From contig ML682118.1 of the NCBI GenBank assembly GCA_007922195.1, positions 1,668,393 to 1,732,392 on the forward strand: a stretch of 64,000 nucleotides of DNA, read 5' to 3'. Positions 10,096 through 21,357 of the stretch are shown piece after piece. The translations under genes were made by a program, and so were the position numbers. Position 1 is the stretch's first letter, and every line of letters begins with the position of its first letter. Below the pieces are notes generated by a model, which saw only the letters and a list, made by a program, of their open reading frames with translations, made no database searches and was not told the origin of the DNA. The stretch comes from Podocnemis expansa (Eukaryota; Chordata; Testudines; Podocnemididae).

Positions 10096-10657
10096 AGCAT
10101 AATGTTACAAACTTTTAGTACTGAACTGGTAATAATTAGCGCATAGTACCCTAACACAGGGAATTATGCAGATCGTGGAGGCACCATCCTTGCTCACATC
10201 CCTTGTGTTCTCTCCACCAGGGGGTTCTAGGGAGGTCCTACCCTGCAACAGAGTCTATGAAAACAAACAAAAAAAAAGGTTCTTTTAGCCAGGGCCATCC
10301 TTAGGCGAGTGCGGGGCCCAGGGCGAATTGCCTGCTGCGGGGCCCCCACTCATCCCCCTTGGCACTGGGGGGAGGAAGGGCTAGCCAGCCCATGGGAGTA
10401 TCTGAGAAGGCACATCATTCCCTAACCCCTCCAGGTTCCTGTTGCTGATTATCAGGAGACAAGAAGCTCCACAAATAGGAGTAGGAGGGAGGGTGATGGA
10501 TCAAACTCTGCCTGGGACTTCCAGCCAACTTGCATAGGTTCCCCATGCACTTGGAAAGTTGATGGTGTCTGGGAGCCCAGCTGGCACATGGCTGCAAGCC
10601 TAGCTGTGAGACACCACCCTGCCGACACACACCAGATATATCTACTGCTGTAGAAAA
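10096..10657. other. Intergenic, fragments of unidentified dispersed repeat
   Basis: A GC-rich patch at about 10290-10370 (GGGGCCCAGGGCGAATTGCC and a nearby near-repeat) looks like the end of a DNA-transposon-derived repeat. Nothing coding is recognisable. Confidence 0.35.
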
Positions 10658-10905
10658 AAACAAAGGTACTTGTAGCACTTAAAGACTAACAGATTTATTT
10701 ATCACAAGAGCTTTTGTGGGAGAATATCCCATTTCATCAGACACTTTGAAGAACTCTTCAAAGCGTATGATGAAGTAGGATATTCTAGCACGAAAACTCA
10801 TGTGATAAATAAATCTGTTAGTCTTTAAGTTCCACAAACCCCTTGCTTTTTTTTTTTTTGTGGCTTTACTAGATTAACACAGCTGGCCCTTTGGAACTTG
10901 TCTAA
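10658..10905. repeat. Palindrome of two Penelope-like 3' ends, head to head
   Basis: Left arm 10665-10751 is the reverse complement of right arm 10752-10842 with mismatches. Each arm carries the conserved Penelope-like 3' tail seen elsewhere in the window (TCTTCAAAG, CTGATGA or its variant, AAATCTGTTAGTCTTTAAG). The centre is almost perfectly palindromic (CTTTGAAGA against TCTTCAAAG), so the loop is essentially absent. A poly(T) and an ACTAGATTAACACAGCTGG-like tail follow on the right. No coding sequence remains. Confidence 0.75.
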
Positions 10906-13271
10906 AACTAAAGCTGTGGATTTCAAGATTATTAAATAGATCTTAGCCCTCACCATGAACATTGCTGTGATGCTTAACTTCCCCACAACCTTCTGAGTGG
11001 CATCATGAGAGTGGGGAACAGGGCATGATAGAGTGGGGTATCAGGAGAGTAGGAGGAGAAGTGCAGCTGGGTGGCAGGCCTCAGGGAAGGCAGCACAGCA
11101 GCTGCAGTTTCCCATGCTGTTCCTGCCCTTGGCCAAATCCCTGGCCATACTGCAGAGCAGGAAATTTAAAAAGCCTCTGGCCTGGTCCCAGCTTAGAAGT
11201 GCATGAAAACCAGGTGGGGGAGTTAAGGAACCCATGAGGCAAATGTTAATGTGAAGGGAGGTGTGGGAGCAAGTTCCCTGGTGATCATAAGAATGGCCGC
11301 TGATTGAGAGTCAAGAGACCAGATCACTTTTTTTAGGTTTAATATTTTTTATGTAACTTTTATTGTAATTATATACAATAGCCACTAGGTGGAATGCTTT
11401 AACTGTAAACGTGAAGCCTTAATACATAAACACTTATCATCTAAGTAAGAAAGGAATCTGTTAAATGATGCAATTATAACAGTTAAAATAATTCTATTTC
11501 TTTAAGGCACTGCAATATTTTCCAAGTGCAGAATAATAATCCAATAAACAGGAAATATAATATGATAACACAAACAATACTTATCACTACCCCGGTATAT
11601 AATCCCAAAGCAAACTCTTTACCCCAGTCATGGTTAGTACCATTTATTGTTTCTTAGCATATCTCCTGCAAGCTAGACTTAATTCTACGATAGAAAAGAA
11701 GGTTCACAATCTATGTGTGAAAGGCAAATGCACCACCCAGGTCTTCCAAGTGAGGACTCCAAGTAGTCCAGGTCATAGCCTCCAGGACAAGCCTGAAGCA
11801 AAGATGCCCTTTTGGGATTGTGGGAGAAGGTCAGAGATAACACAGCACTTTACAGGACACCTCAAAGACATAAACACAAACACACAATATTTACCACATC
11901 TTGACGTTGCCCTCTGGAAGGTCTTTAACAGCTGTTCAGGTAACTAACTAAACCGACTAGGACACTGAGGGACTGGTGCTTTAAGGAACCAGTGTTAAGT
12001 TCCCAGTTACAGGTAAGGCAGACTGTCCAGCCTGGTGACTCCTAGACAAAACCTAAATCAGAGAAAAACCGGTACCCTATGGACCATTGACCGAACTTAG
12101 TTATGGACCATCTCCTCCCTAACTGGCCAGGTGAAGGGTATCGTGCCTTTCCTTCTGGAAGGTGGGGAGTGCCTTAGGCAGGCCAGACCCTTGGCAACGT
12201 AGCAGGCTCTTCACCTACCACTCCGCCAACTTGTATGGGTGTTTGTCTTGTCTTTTTATTAACAAAAACTACACTGACATAACCTGTATCTCACCTGCCT
12301 GGGATTTACTAAACTAATTTGCCTGGAAAATGAACATTTCCATCTGTTGTGCTCCCCTTTTCCTTGGCCTTGCTCAGCTTGAACTGGTATTAGGGTTTTT
12401 TGCAGCTGCTGGTTCTTTTGGAGGACAAGGCCATTAATGTGGCTTCACTTCTGCTCAAACAATACTTTACACACAGGCTGGAGTTTCTCCATTTATAATT
12501 TCTCCCTCTTGCTTCACAGCAGACAGGTATATTTCACTCAGGATGGGAAAAGCAAGAAGGATCCACCCCAGAAAGTAGGTGGGGGGGGAGAGACAAAATA
12601 CAAGATGAAAGTCATGTCTGATCACCAGCCATTTACAATGATCACACAGGAGCTCTGAGGAAGCAAGACATAAGAAGTTCCATAGATTTACTTGAGGGGC
12701 AGCAAATATAAAAGATGGGTAAAAAGGTGAAAACTTACTCAGTATCTGGGGGAGAATGGGCAGGCAACACTAATTGTCACCTGCTCACCTTGGTATGGGC
12801 ACAGGGAATACAAACATCAAGCGATTAGTTTAAAAACATGGTATAATCCTGGGGGTGGGGTTGCCATTCTTGTGATTTTTGCTCTCTTGAAGCTGACAAT
12901 ACTGTACCAGTTAATATCGTATACTTCACTCAAGGAATTCCTTTCCCTAACTGTATTCTTCCTGCTAGTGTAAGGTCAGGCTTCCGTAGGGACACAGATG
13001 GATATAATGAATTGACTGTGCCTTTAAAGCATCCATTAGGCAACACTGTATCTGTTCTTCAATATCATAACTTAAATAACTAACTCAGTTTAATAGACAT
13101 CATAACCAATATGCAACAAAGCTTGATGTGAATTTAGAACTTCATTTTCTATTCCTAATAAAACTTGTTTTAGGTGTATACTCTGGCATTTCACTTAAAT
13201 GTGTGAACAAGATGTGTGAATGACGGGTGTGTGTGATGGAATCAGTCAACCCCAACCAAATATTCAAATAT
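10906..13271. other. Intergenic, no gene seen
   Basis: Mixed-composition DNA. I looked at the longest open stretches (for example around 11630-11950) and found no known domain, no codon bias and no splice context to support a gene. A run of G at about 12580 and several A/T tracts are the only marked features. Confidence 0.4.
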
Positions 13272-13605
13272 TACGGCTATGGCTACACAGTAATTTTTAT
13301 TTCGAAAGAACCCCTTTCATAATAACTCATTTTGAAATAAAATTCTTATTTCAAAATGAGTTAATTTGAGTTAACAGTTTATTAATTCAAATTAAGGGAA
13401 TCCCTTCAAATCGAAATAGCATGCCCTGTGTGTGGACATGCCATTTCAATTTCAGGTGAGGGGCAGCATGGGAGGTGTGGCAATATGGCCGGCTCACTGC
13501 GCCATGTTGCCAGCCATGTTGCCAGTGAGGTTGCTAGCCAATCACTTATGAGCAAAACAGACAGCCCCTCCCTGCCCATCATGACCCCAAGAGCTTGCAA
13601 GAGAG

Positions 13606-14860
13606 ATGGCTACAGCTGACCTCTGGCTCGTCTACCAACCTCAAACACCTGGTAGACCCACTGGTAGCCTGCAGAGTGCCGCCCTGCTGTGGGATACAGT
13701 TTCTCTGAGCCTGATGAGCCCAGAGCTGAGCCCCGGACCATTATCTCAGTGGCCCTCACAGCACCATGGAAGAACCCCATGGCTGAGGTCTAGCAGTGTT
13801 GTGACACAGATAGCTCACTATGCCTATAAAGGGGGGGCGGGAATAAGTATGCACTTGCTCTGCCTTACCAGAAGGCCTGGAAGAGGGCCAGTAGCAGCTC
13901 CTAACAGATAAGGTATGCCAGAGGACCCTTGCTGTGCTTGCCTCCATGGTGCACGGACAGACCACATATTGGAATTTGGAGACACAAGGGGTTGGATTTT
14001 ACTGGCAGAACACTAAGGTCAGTCGTCCTGGATAAAGGGCAAGCTGTTCAGGCCAGTCCGACCAAGTCAAAGGCACCAGGTGGAGATGACTATGAGCAAG
14101 GTGGGTCAAAGGAAGGGGCTGCAATTGGGAAACTTCTAGTGCAAAGAGGCCAGGCCCAGAATGTAATTCCCTATAGCAAGAACTTATGCATTGTGACATG
14201 TGTACTTATTCCAGTAGACAAATATCGTACACTATTTTTGGGCATTTGGGTACTTGTCTTTGGGCCCACAGCTTTGTAGAAATAAAGTGCCACGCCTCAC
14301 TAGGGTCTGCCCCCCGCCTACTGAGGATCCCTCCACTGTACCAATAGCTCCTCATCCCCCATCTCAGCACTGGACACCAGCACAGACTGGTGGGAACAGG
14401 TTGTCCAGGGAACCTGGAGCAGCAAGCAGTGGAGGAGGACCCTCCAGATTAGCAGGGGGACCATCACCCTCATCACCGAGCCCACCCCAATCCTACACCG
14501 AAGCAATATGGTGATGAGGGGAGGCATCCCCATGGACAACAGCATGGCCATCGCTCTCTGGAAGATGGCCTCTCCCGAGTCGCACAGGTCCAGTGTCCAT
14601 CTCATCAGCGTCAGGAGGTCCACCATCAGGGAACTGCTGCTGCAGCTCACCCAAGCCATCAGCCAGTCCTGCAGCCACACCTCGTCACCCTGGGAGTGCT
14701 GAAGGACAGCATCGCTGACCTCACTGCTCTGGTCTTTCCAATGTGTGGGGGATCGTTGATGCCACCCACATCGCCATGTGAGCCCCACCACACTGCCCGC
14801 TCCCCCTTTCTGCCCCAGCCAGCCACCCCCCAACCCACCCACACCCTGAATCCAACTCAG
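13606..14860 (+). pseudogene. HARBI1-like transposase remnant lacking the DDE core (Harbinger 2)
   Basis: The N-terminal region starts at the ATG at 13606, matching the position of the ATG at 25391 in Harbinger 3. It is interrupted by about 575 bp of unrelated DNA (13760-14338). It then resumes with the helix-turn-helix-like block (SMAIALWKMASPESHRSS, then STIRELLLQLTQAIS near 14540-14670) and reaches the first catalytic Asp segment (VDATHIAM near 14756-14780). Directly after GCCCCACCACAC the sequence jumps to what lies beyond the stop in Harbinger 3, so the second Asp, the Glu and the whole C-terminus are gone by internal deletion (about 0.6 kb). Not functional. Confidence 0.8.
13760..14338 (+). 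mobile_element. Inserted segment of about 575 bp, candidate solo LTR
   Basis: Absent from the aligned position in Harbinger 3 (between GCCCT and CAATAGCTCC at about 25540-25556). It has a TATAAAGG box near 13825 and an AATAAA near 14281 on the plus strand, a promoter-to-poly(A) layout like a solo LTR, but I cannot define TG...CA ends or a target duplication. It could be another repeat class. Confidence 0.4.
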
Positions 14861-14976
14861 TAAAACACTTAACAACTTTGAACATGGGTGAACCGTTTTT
14901 ATTTACAACAAGGGGATATGGAAAGGCGGAACAAGGGAGACAGGAAGGGTTGAGTGGGGGCACAACTGGGGGCACA

Positions 14977-15100
14977 GGGATGTGGGGTGGGGGTTTCAAA
15001 ATGGGACAGGGAATGTGGGGTGGGGGTTTCAAAATGGGGACAGGGGATGTGGGGTACGGATTTCAAACTGGGGGCATGTGGGGTGGGGGTTTGGGGACAA
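14977..15100. repeat. Minisatellite of about 34-bp units
   Basis: Three to four units with a core GATGTGGGGTGGGGGTTTCA followed by AAATGGGACAGG, slightly diverged. It lies at the convergence point of the two Harbinger genes. Confidence 0.8.
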
Positions 15101-15577
15101 CTGGGGGGCATTGTAGCAGGGAGCCACCCCTTGGGCAGGGCCCACAGTGCCACGGCCTTTGCCAAGGCCACCCCTGGTGTGGGGGCGCTGGCGGCGAGGG
15201 GCAGCTGGTTCCCTGGGCGCAGCAGCAGCAGGGGCAGTGCCAGGCTGGCGGCAAGGTCCGACCCTCGACGCTGGAGCTTGGTATGAATATTGTTGAGTGC
15301 CGTGGCCTGGCACTCCAGCACTGCTGCCTTCTGCGTCATGGCCTCTGCCTGCCGCTTCATTGCTGCCATGATGCGGTCGTCTGCGTTGGTGGCCCGCTGC
15401 AGCTGCTGGACCGCTGCATCCTGTTGCCTGGCCTGCTCCAGGCACCATGCCTGGGTTGACTCCTATGACTCCTGGCCAGGTTTTAGTGTGGCCGCGAGGA
15501 TTTCATCCCGTGTCAGGCAGGCTCTCCTCCTCCACCTGAGATCCAGGGAGAAAGCCAGCGGGTATGTGGACGAGCTG
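15100..15577 (-). pseudogene. Myb/SANT-like protein, C-terminal exon (Harbinger 2)
   Basis: Read on minus, a pyrimidine-rich tract and CAG end near 15578, followed by a frame with LRWRRRACLTRDEILAATLK, a TAG at about 15461-15463, and then the coiled-coil region CLEQARQQDAAVQQLQRATN, MAAMKRQAEAMTQKAAVLEC and a low-complexity tail. This is the coiled-coil C-terminus of the same protein whose DNA-binding domain lies in 16044-16634. The stop interrupts the coiled coil, and the frame does not follow the phase-1 donor of exon 1, so the spliced product would be truncated. Confidence 0.6.
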
Positions 15578-16043
15578 CAGGGGCAAAAGGGAGAATGGTT
15601 ATGTGTCAGCCTACTAGCCTTGGTGTGTGCAGCCTGTGAGCTGCAAATTACCCCTGCCCTGACAGCTAACAAATTTCCAAGGCTGTGTGGGCTCTAGACA
15701 CTGCAATCAGGTGGCACAGGGCCTCGTGCCCCATGGTAGGTAGTGAGCTATTGTCACCAGCATGTGGCCTGGGAAATCTCCTGAGCCATGTGACTGCCAT
15801 GCTGATTACAGGCTTTCTGCCCTGCCTGCTTCCAAGTCTGACTATTGCCACCCTGTGTTGAGGGACCCCCATCCTGCTTGGGCATGGGACCCTGTCTCCA
15901 CATGCCTCCCTGCGGCATGCCTGCACAGGAGTGCATGTGCCCCCCTGCCCAGGCCTGAGCCCCACCATCCCAGGGCCGTGACCCCCTCAGGACCCATGCC
16001 CTGCACTCTGGAGCCTCCCTGCTTTGTGGGGAGGACACTTACC

Positions 16044-16634
16044 AATTGGGATGCCTGATGTCTGGTGCGCTCTCCCGTCAGACTCTGTTGCCTCCTGCTC
16101 CTCTGGGGTCTCTTCAGGGCTGCTAGTCCGGGGCTCCTCTTCTGGAATGAGCTCTGGGCTGGTGGGTGGAGCCATACTAGGGAGGCTACTCTCGCCCACC
16201 TCCCGGGGCTTTTCAGCTTTGGAGGGGGCCCCCTCCAGCTCGCTGGCACTACTGCATACCTCCGCAAAGTCTCGCAGGCACCTACTTTGGGGTGGGCCAC
16301 CAGTTGCATCCACCAGGAAGCGGTGGAGCTCATCAAACAATGGGCAGCTGGTGGCAGCTGCTGCCCCACAGAGCTCCCGGGCATCATGGGCCCGGGAATA
16401 CTCCTGTCGGAGCCCCTTTACCTTTGAGTGCACCTGCTCCATTGTACGGTCAAAGCCCTCATCTGCCAGCGCCCGGGCAATGTTGGAATAAATGTCCACA
16501 TTTCTGTGGCTGGCTCTGAAGCGCTCCAATATCTCCTCTCTTCCCCAGATGTGGAAGAGGGCAAGGGTCTCCATCGGGGACCACATGGATCCCCTCAACT
16601 GTCCCTGTGAAGGAGCTGCTTGTGCCTCAGCCAT
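16044..16634 (-). CDS. Myb/SANT-like DNA-binding protein, exon 1 intact (Harbinger 2)
   Basis: An uninterrupted 197-codon exon from the ATG at 16634 to a GTAAGT donor near 16043 (it stays open for 18 more codons in the intron). Residues about 18-110 form a trihelix/Myb-SANT-like domain: W at 18 in MWSPMETLALFHIWG, the RNVDIYSNIARAL helix, then VHSKVKGLRQEYSRA and a basic recognition segment; an acidic Ser/Pro/Glu-rich linker follows. In Harbinger transposons this protein binds the element ends and partners the transposase; a nuclear, DNA-binding role is inferred. The partner transposase in this element is dead, and exon 2 has a stop, so exon 1 is the only undamaged transposon gene part in the window. 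It may be a young relic or a retained (possibly co-opted) exon. A host homologue (MSANTD or ZSCAN-like) is the main alternative. Confidence 0.65.
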
Positions 16635-17129
16635 GGCCCACCTTCACAGGCTGGCAGCAGAAGGCATGTGCAAGGAGGGCACTTCCTGGCCCAGGGCACA
16701 CTGGGAGGAAGAAGGTCATCCTCCAAACTGCTTTCGAAACAATGTTGTTTCGAAATAATGGGTTTTGGACCCATTGTTTCAAAACAGCCATTTCAACTCA
16801 TTCTTTCAAAATGGCCATTTTGAAACAATGTGTCCAAACGCCATTGTATCGAAACAGCCATTTTGAAACAACAGTTATTTCAAAAGTGGACCAGGTTTTA
16901 ACGTTTTGAAACAACGATCCTTATTACGAAACGAGTCCTGTCATTTCAAAATAAGGAAATGTCATTTGGACATGGCACTTTTTCTTTTGAAACAATGGCT
17001 CTTGTTTCAAAAGGAAAGTGCCATGTGGACACATCCTACCTTAATGGCTAAGCAAAGCAAAGAACTCCCACAAAAGCAAGGATCCACCCCAGAAAGAAAA
17101 GAACAAACCACAAGGCAAATCCCTAGCCA

Positions 17130-18290
17130 GGTCTGCCTGCTGCCTATGAGCCTTGCCCCTGGGTTAGGGGGAGGGGACCCCACTCAGACATGTGGGGTGG
17201 TGATGCCAACAGGCAGGCTGGACCAGCAGTTGTTTACACCCACCACCAGCCCAGGTGGCAATGCCAGGATCAACTCCCTGCCCTCCAGGCCATACCTGCC
17301 CACCAGCCCACTGCCCTGGGCTTAGTGGGGAGAGGGCTAGTGCAGATGATGCCTAGCTCAGCCTGACCCCTGGGCTCACTGCCTGGGCTTGTGGTGGACA
17401 ACTCCAGGCCCGTGTGACCCCCCAAGCCCTACCACGTTGGCTTTGCAGGGGAACAACCACTGCTTCAGTCCGCCCCCTGGGGCTCACCATCCAAGCATCG
17501 GGGAGGAGGGGGCAACCCATGGCCCAAGCCTGCCTGCTGGCTCCCCAGCCTTGCCACCTGCGTTTGTGGAGTGAACACTAGCCAAGTCTACCCCCAACCT
17601 CATTGCCTGGGCTTATGGGTGAGAATACCCCTGGCCTGGCCTGCCCACCCAGCCTCACCACCTGCGTTTGGGGGAAAAGACCCATGGCCCAGCCTGACTG
17701 CTGCCTCCCCCAGCCTTGCTGCCTGGGCCAGGTGGAAACAACCCCTGGCCTATCCTGACCCCTGGACTTGCAGCCTGGCATGTGGGGGTGATCCTGGCCC
17801 AGTCTGCCCTTCAGCCTCACCACCTGGCCTGGGGTGGTGGGGGGGTCAATCCTTGGCCTGGCTTCCCTGCCATTCTTGGTTATGGGTGGTGGTGGGGCTT
17901 TTGAGATGTCCATCCACCTCTTGCCTGGCCATCAGCATGACCGGGGACCAGAGGGATCCCTGATATACCTGCGCCCCACTAGCCCGATGTGACCTGGGGC
18001 ACAGGGAGAGTCCTGGATCCCCAGCCCCCTCCCGTCCCCCTCCAGCCTGGGCAATGGCCTGACCCAAGGTCCAGGTGGGCCTGATCCCACATTTGCCTTG
18101 CAAGATCCAGGGCCTATGTGGAGTCCTGGATCCCCAGGTCCCCCAGACTCCTACTCTTCACCTGGCTGCTGGCCTGACCAAGGGCCTTGCCGGAGGGGGG
18201 CATATCCTCAGCCAACTCTCCCTTTGGCTCAGGCTTCCACCAGATCCCCCCCCCCCCCCCCCAGCACTTACCTGGCTGTGTGTTCCCTGG
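17130..18290. repeat. GC-rich diverged minisatellite, units of about 50-65 bp
   Basis: Repeated variants of CCAGCCTTGCTGCCTGGG and of CCTCACCACCTG...GGG, followed by an ACCCCTGGCC-like segment, fill most of this stretch, ending in a C-run near 18248. The open frames on both strands across it are low-complexity and are not genes. A similar unit (CCAGCCTTGCTGGCTGGG) occurs in the array at 44290-44640. Confidence 0.7.
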
Positions 18291-18689
18291 GCTGGTGCTG
18301 CCAGTATCTGCTAGAGGAGGTAAAGGTTAAACCTCCCCACCCTCCAGCTGGTCCCTCTGCTGCAGGCTCCAGAGAGGAGGGGCAGCAGGCAGCCCAGCTG
18401 GCAGAGCAGGGGCTGAGGGTGCCTGCTTCTGCTAGTGAAAAACATTCAGTGCTCGCCCTCTGAGACCGGGGCTCATGCTGGTCCCACATGGGGTGGGCAG
18501 CAGTGTGGTCCCTGCAGGTGTCCCCACAGTGCCGGGCCCTGGGTGGCTGCCATGCTCACTGTACCCTAGGGACGGTTCTGCTTTTAGCTTTAGCGCTGAG
18601 ACATATGTGCAATTGCATCTGGGTCTTTGTTCCTGAAGTTTGCTATGCTCCTGGGAACATGTCCTACTAGTGTTTAGTAAAGCGACATA
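18291..18689. other. Intergenic, no gene seen
   Basis: GC-rich DNA continuing from the minisatellite, then mixed sequence. No feature found. Confidence 0.4.
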
Positions 18690-19714
18690 CATAAATCACC
18701 TTCCTGCAACATCACTCGTTTAATGCTGCTGATGCACGAACCCCGATCCATACAGTTATCTGCAGAGAGCAGCATGTTTGAGTCCAGTTCAGTCTCTGTG
18801 TGAGGGAGAAAAGGATTGTCAGATATCTTGTGCTTATGTTCTGGATTCTGATACAGGAATAGACACCAACCAAAAATACTGGAGCTGGATGAGTGACTAT
18901 ATCATATGTTAGGAAAAAATCCACAAGGTCCAGTGCAGTAAGTTTGCAGCTTCATTTCAATATGTTGGGGATACAGGAGGAAATTAAGATGATAAATATG
19001 AATTGCCAAATTAATTATTAAGAATTTTACTATAAGTTTTATCACATACCTACTGTTGATGGGAAATGTAATGCTGAAAACTCTACATATATTTTTTATT
19101 TCAATTTTTGGAAAATGGAAACTCACTGCTGAAAAATGGATATGTTTGCTTTTTTCTCAACGTCAAAAATGTTTGGCAGTTGAGTTTTCAGTGTCTTTAC
19201 AAAAATACCCCAAAGTGCTTGAGGAAAGCAGACAGACTGCAAGATATTTTTGCTAGTGCTGTTTAGATGGGAGGCGGGGCAAGTCCCAATTAAAAAATAA
19301 ATAAATAAAAAATAAAAAAAAACACAGCTGAAAATTTCCAGCCAATCTTCAGCCAAAACTATAAATAAAAAAATAAATCAGGGAACATTAATACTGACTG
19401 ATAAGACTGTGATTTCAAGCCTCGTTACTTTGTTGCATTTCTGTGATTTCTCTTTCCAAGGGACTAGTTGAATAGGTCACAATGGAATAAGCAGTAAAGC
19501 TGACAGAACTCAGAATATGTTTATACAGATTAGCCCTTTCAAAACTTGGCTTAAACTAGAACCAAGCAGCCAAAGCCTGTCTACCCTGATCCATTCAAGA
19601 GTACATGTGAGTTGATTCCAGAGCTCCTTGTCTAGCTGTACTGTTCTCAGATGAGCTTAAGTGATATAAATGGGTGTGCAGGAGGTACACAGAATAAGAT
19701 GGGGTCCAATTTAT

Positions 19715-19800
19715 TTGGAGGTATTTAGATGCCTAGTGGAATTTTGATAAGCAGTTAGGAGATTTCAAATGATTGACTTCAAGGAGTTCTTTTGAAAATC
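19715..19800. repeat. Palindromic dispersed repeat
   Basis: A short element of the type GGTATTTAGATGCCTAGTGG ... CTTTTGAAAATCCC, folding back on itself. The paralogous copy is at 42175-42270 and a further member at 48690-48800. Confidence 0.55.
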
Positions 19801-20164
19801 CCAGCAGGTGCATCAGCATCTTTAAAACTCTGGCCCACTGCCCCTCTTTAAGGGCAGGGAGGTGTGAAACATTTGAAATCCAAGAAGGCAAAGGAGAGAG
19901 AAAGAGAGAAGGCTGGAAGGGAAAGAGATTTACAAAGAGAGGAAATAACTGGTCCAATCACACCGAAGATCAGTGTCAGAGACAAGGGAATTGCCCAAGT
20001 GTCCTGAGAGCCACTGTACGATACAGCACAGAAAAAAATGATAGCACACAGCAGTAAGTAAGGGATGCTGTTAGACCTTTCTTAAACGCAGACAAAATGC
20101 TGCTGGGGTTTGGCATCATAAATCCATTTGGTAGCAGGCAGCAGGCAATCAACATACAGAGTTT

Positions 20165-20945
20165 AGTAGAGTTTATGTCATATGGCTCTGAATTGCAAAG
20201 TGGATAGACGGCAGGCTATGTCATCAGGGTCAACAGGTGGTGATTAACAACTCGACACACAATGGGCAGCCACTGTCTTGTGGAGCGTCCCAAGATGTAT
20301 CCTGGAGCTGTTTTTTTTTCAACATCATTAATGATCAGCTGGATGGGATGGAGCGAACCCTCAAAAAGATAGCAGATGACACTACGTTGGAGGGTGTGGG
20401 AGATACACTGGAAGGTAGGAACGAGATCAAAAGTGACCTAGACAAACTGAGGATTAGGCCAGAAGAAATCTAATGAGGTTCAACAAGGACAAGTGCCGAG
20501 CTCTTAATTCAGGACAGAATAGTCCCATTCACTGCCACAGACTTGGCACCAATGGACTAGGCACAAATTGGTCAGAGAATAGAAAGGAGTTACAAAGGAT
20601 ATGAAGCTGAATAGGAGTTAACAATATGTGATTATTGCTAGGAAGGGTAATGGCTTATTTGGTTGCATTAGTAGGAGCACAGCCAGCAGCTTGAAGAAAA
20701 TGATTATGCTCCTTTTAGGTACTGAGGCTAGGTCTACATCTAACTGCTTAGTTCAGACTTGCTTAGCACTGCAATGGGTTACCTGAGGAGGCAGTGGAAT
20801 CTCCATATATAGAGAATTTTAAGGCCTGGCTTCACTAAACTCTGACTGGGATGGTTTATTTGGGGCTGGTACTGCTTTGAGCACAGGATTGGACTAGATG
20901 ACATCCCAAGGTCCCTTCTAAGTGTCATATTCTAAGATTCCATGA
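20165..20945 (+). mobile_element. CR1 LINE 3' part with remnant of RT ORF (sense)
   Basis: Translated in frame from about 20237, the segment MERTLKKIADDTTLEGV is the AFxDD-containing palm and downstream region of a CR1 reverse transcriptase (consensus Phe-Ala-Asp-Asp changed to IADD). The 3' end shows GGATTGGACTAGATGACATC and a degraded octamer repeat ending at 20945. The same insertion occurs in the upstream region of the second receptor (41065-41870), so it predates their duplication. A short GGTCTACATCTAAC-type MITE fragment near 20735 lies inside. Confidence 0.85.
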
Positions 20946-21311
20946 TCGTGCGACTCAGACTGTGTTAATTTCATGCCCATACTGTGACCTTGGTGGAAAT
21001 CACAACGGAGAAATCTTTTCAAGGATTGTTCAAGTTGGATTGTGCTTTGTTACATCTCTCATGCTGCAATTTAGCAAGCTGTCTCTTGGACCAAACCTTC
21101 ACATGGAGGGAATGATGACATTTCATTCCTTTAAAGGGCTAATCCAATTTACTCTAATATTCTATATGACTGGGTGGCTTTCAGAGGTGAGGAGCACCAA
21201 CAACATATAGCCAGTGGAAATGATGAGCACTCTATACCCTTGACATCTGTACAATCAGATATTACAGAAAATGGAATCAGATCCATTCTCTCTGATGCTC
21301 TAATCCTGACT

Positions 21312-21336
21312 GTTGTTCTTTCCATTCTCTCCACAG
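21312..21336 (+). promoter_or_regulatory. Likely 3' splice site just upstream of the receptor coding exon
   Basis: A pyrimidine-rich run ending TCTCTCCACAG at 21336, 21 bp before the start codon. Vertebrate olfactory receptor genes commonly have an intron in the 5' UTR that ends just before an intronless coding exon. The second receptor has the matching site at 39706. Confidence 0.6.
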
Positions 21337-21357
21337 CCATCAGACAATGTATTAGGG

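Larger units (their letters stand above)
13275..17036. mobile_element. PIF/Harbinger DNA transposon 2 (3.76 kb)
   Basis: Imperfect terminal inverted repeats (GGCTATGGCTACACAG at the left; GGATGTGTCCACATGG as complement at the right), with the flanking trinucleotide TAC on both sides (13272-13274, 17037-17039) as a 3-bp target duplication, the size expected for Harbinger. Subterminal regions are rich in TTTCGAAA/TTTTGAAA motifs. Contents: an internally deleted transposase on plus, a Myb/SANT-like gene on minus, a minisatellite between them, and a foreign segment of about 575 bp. Confidence 0.88.

Noticed and set aside
11630..11947. A 105-codon open frame as a possible small gene
   Set aside because: No similarity to a known domain, no plausible splice sites or start context, and composition like the surrounding DNA.
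17130..18463. Open frames over 100 codons on both strands
   Set aside because: They are low-complexity Pro/Gly/Trp-rich translations of a GC-rich minisatellite with no domain or splice context.
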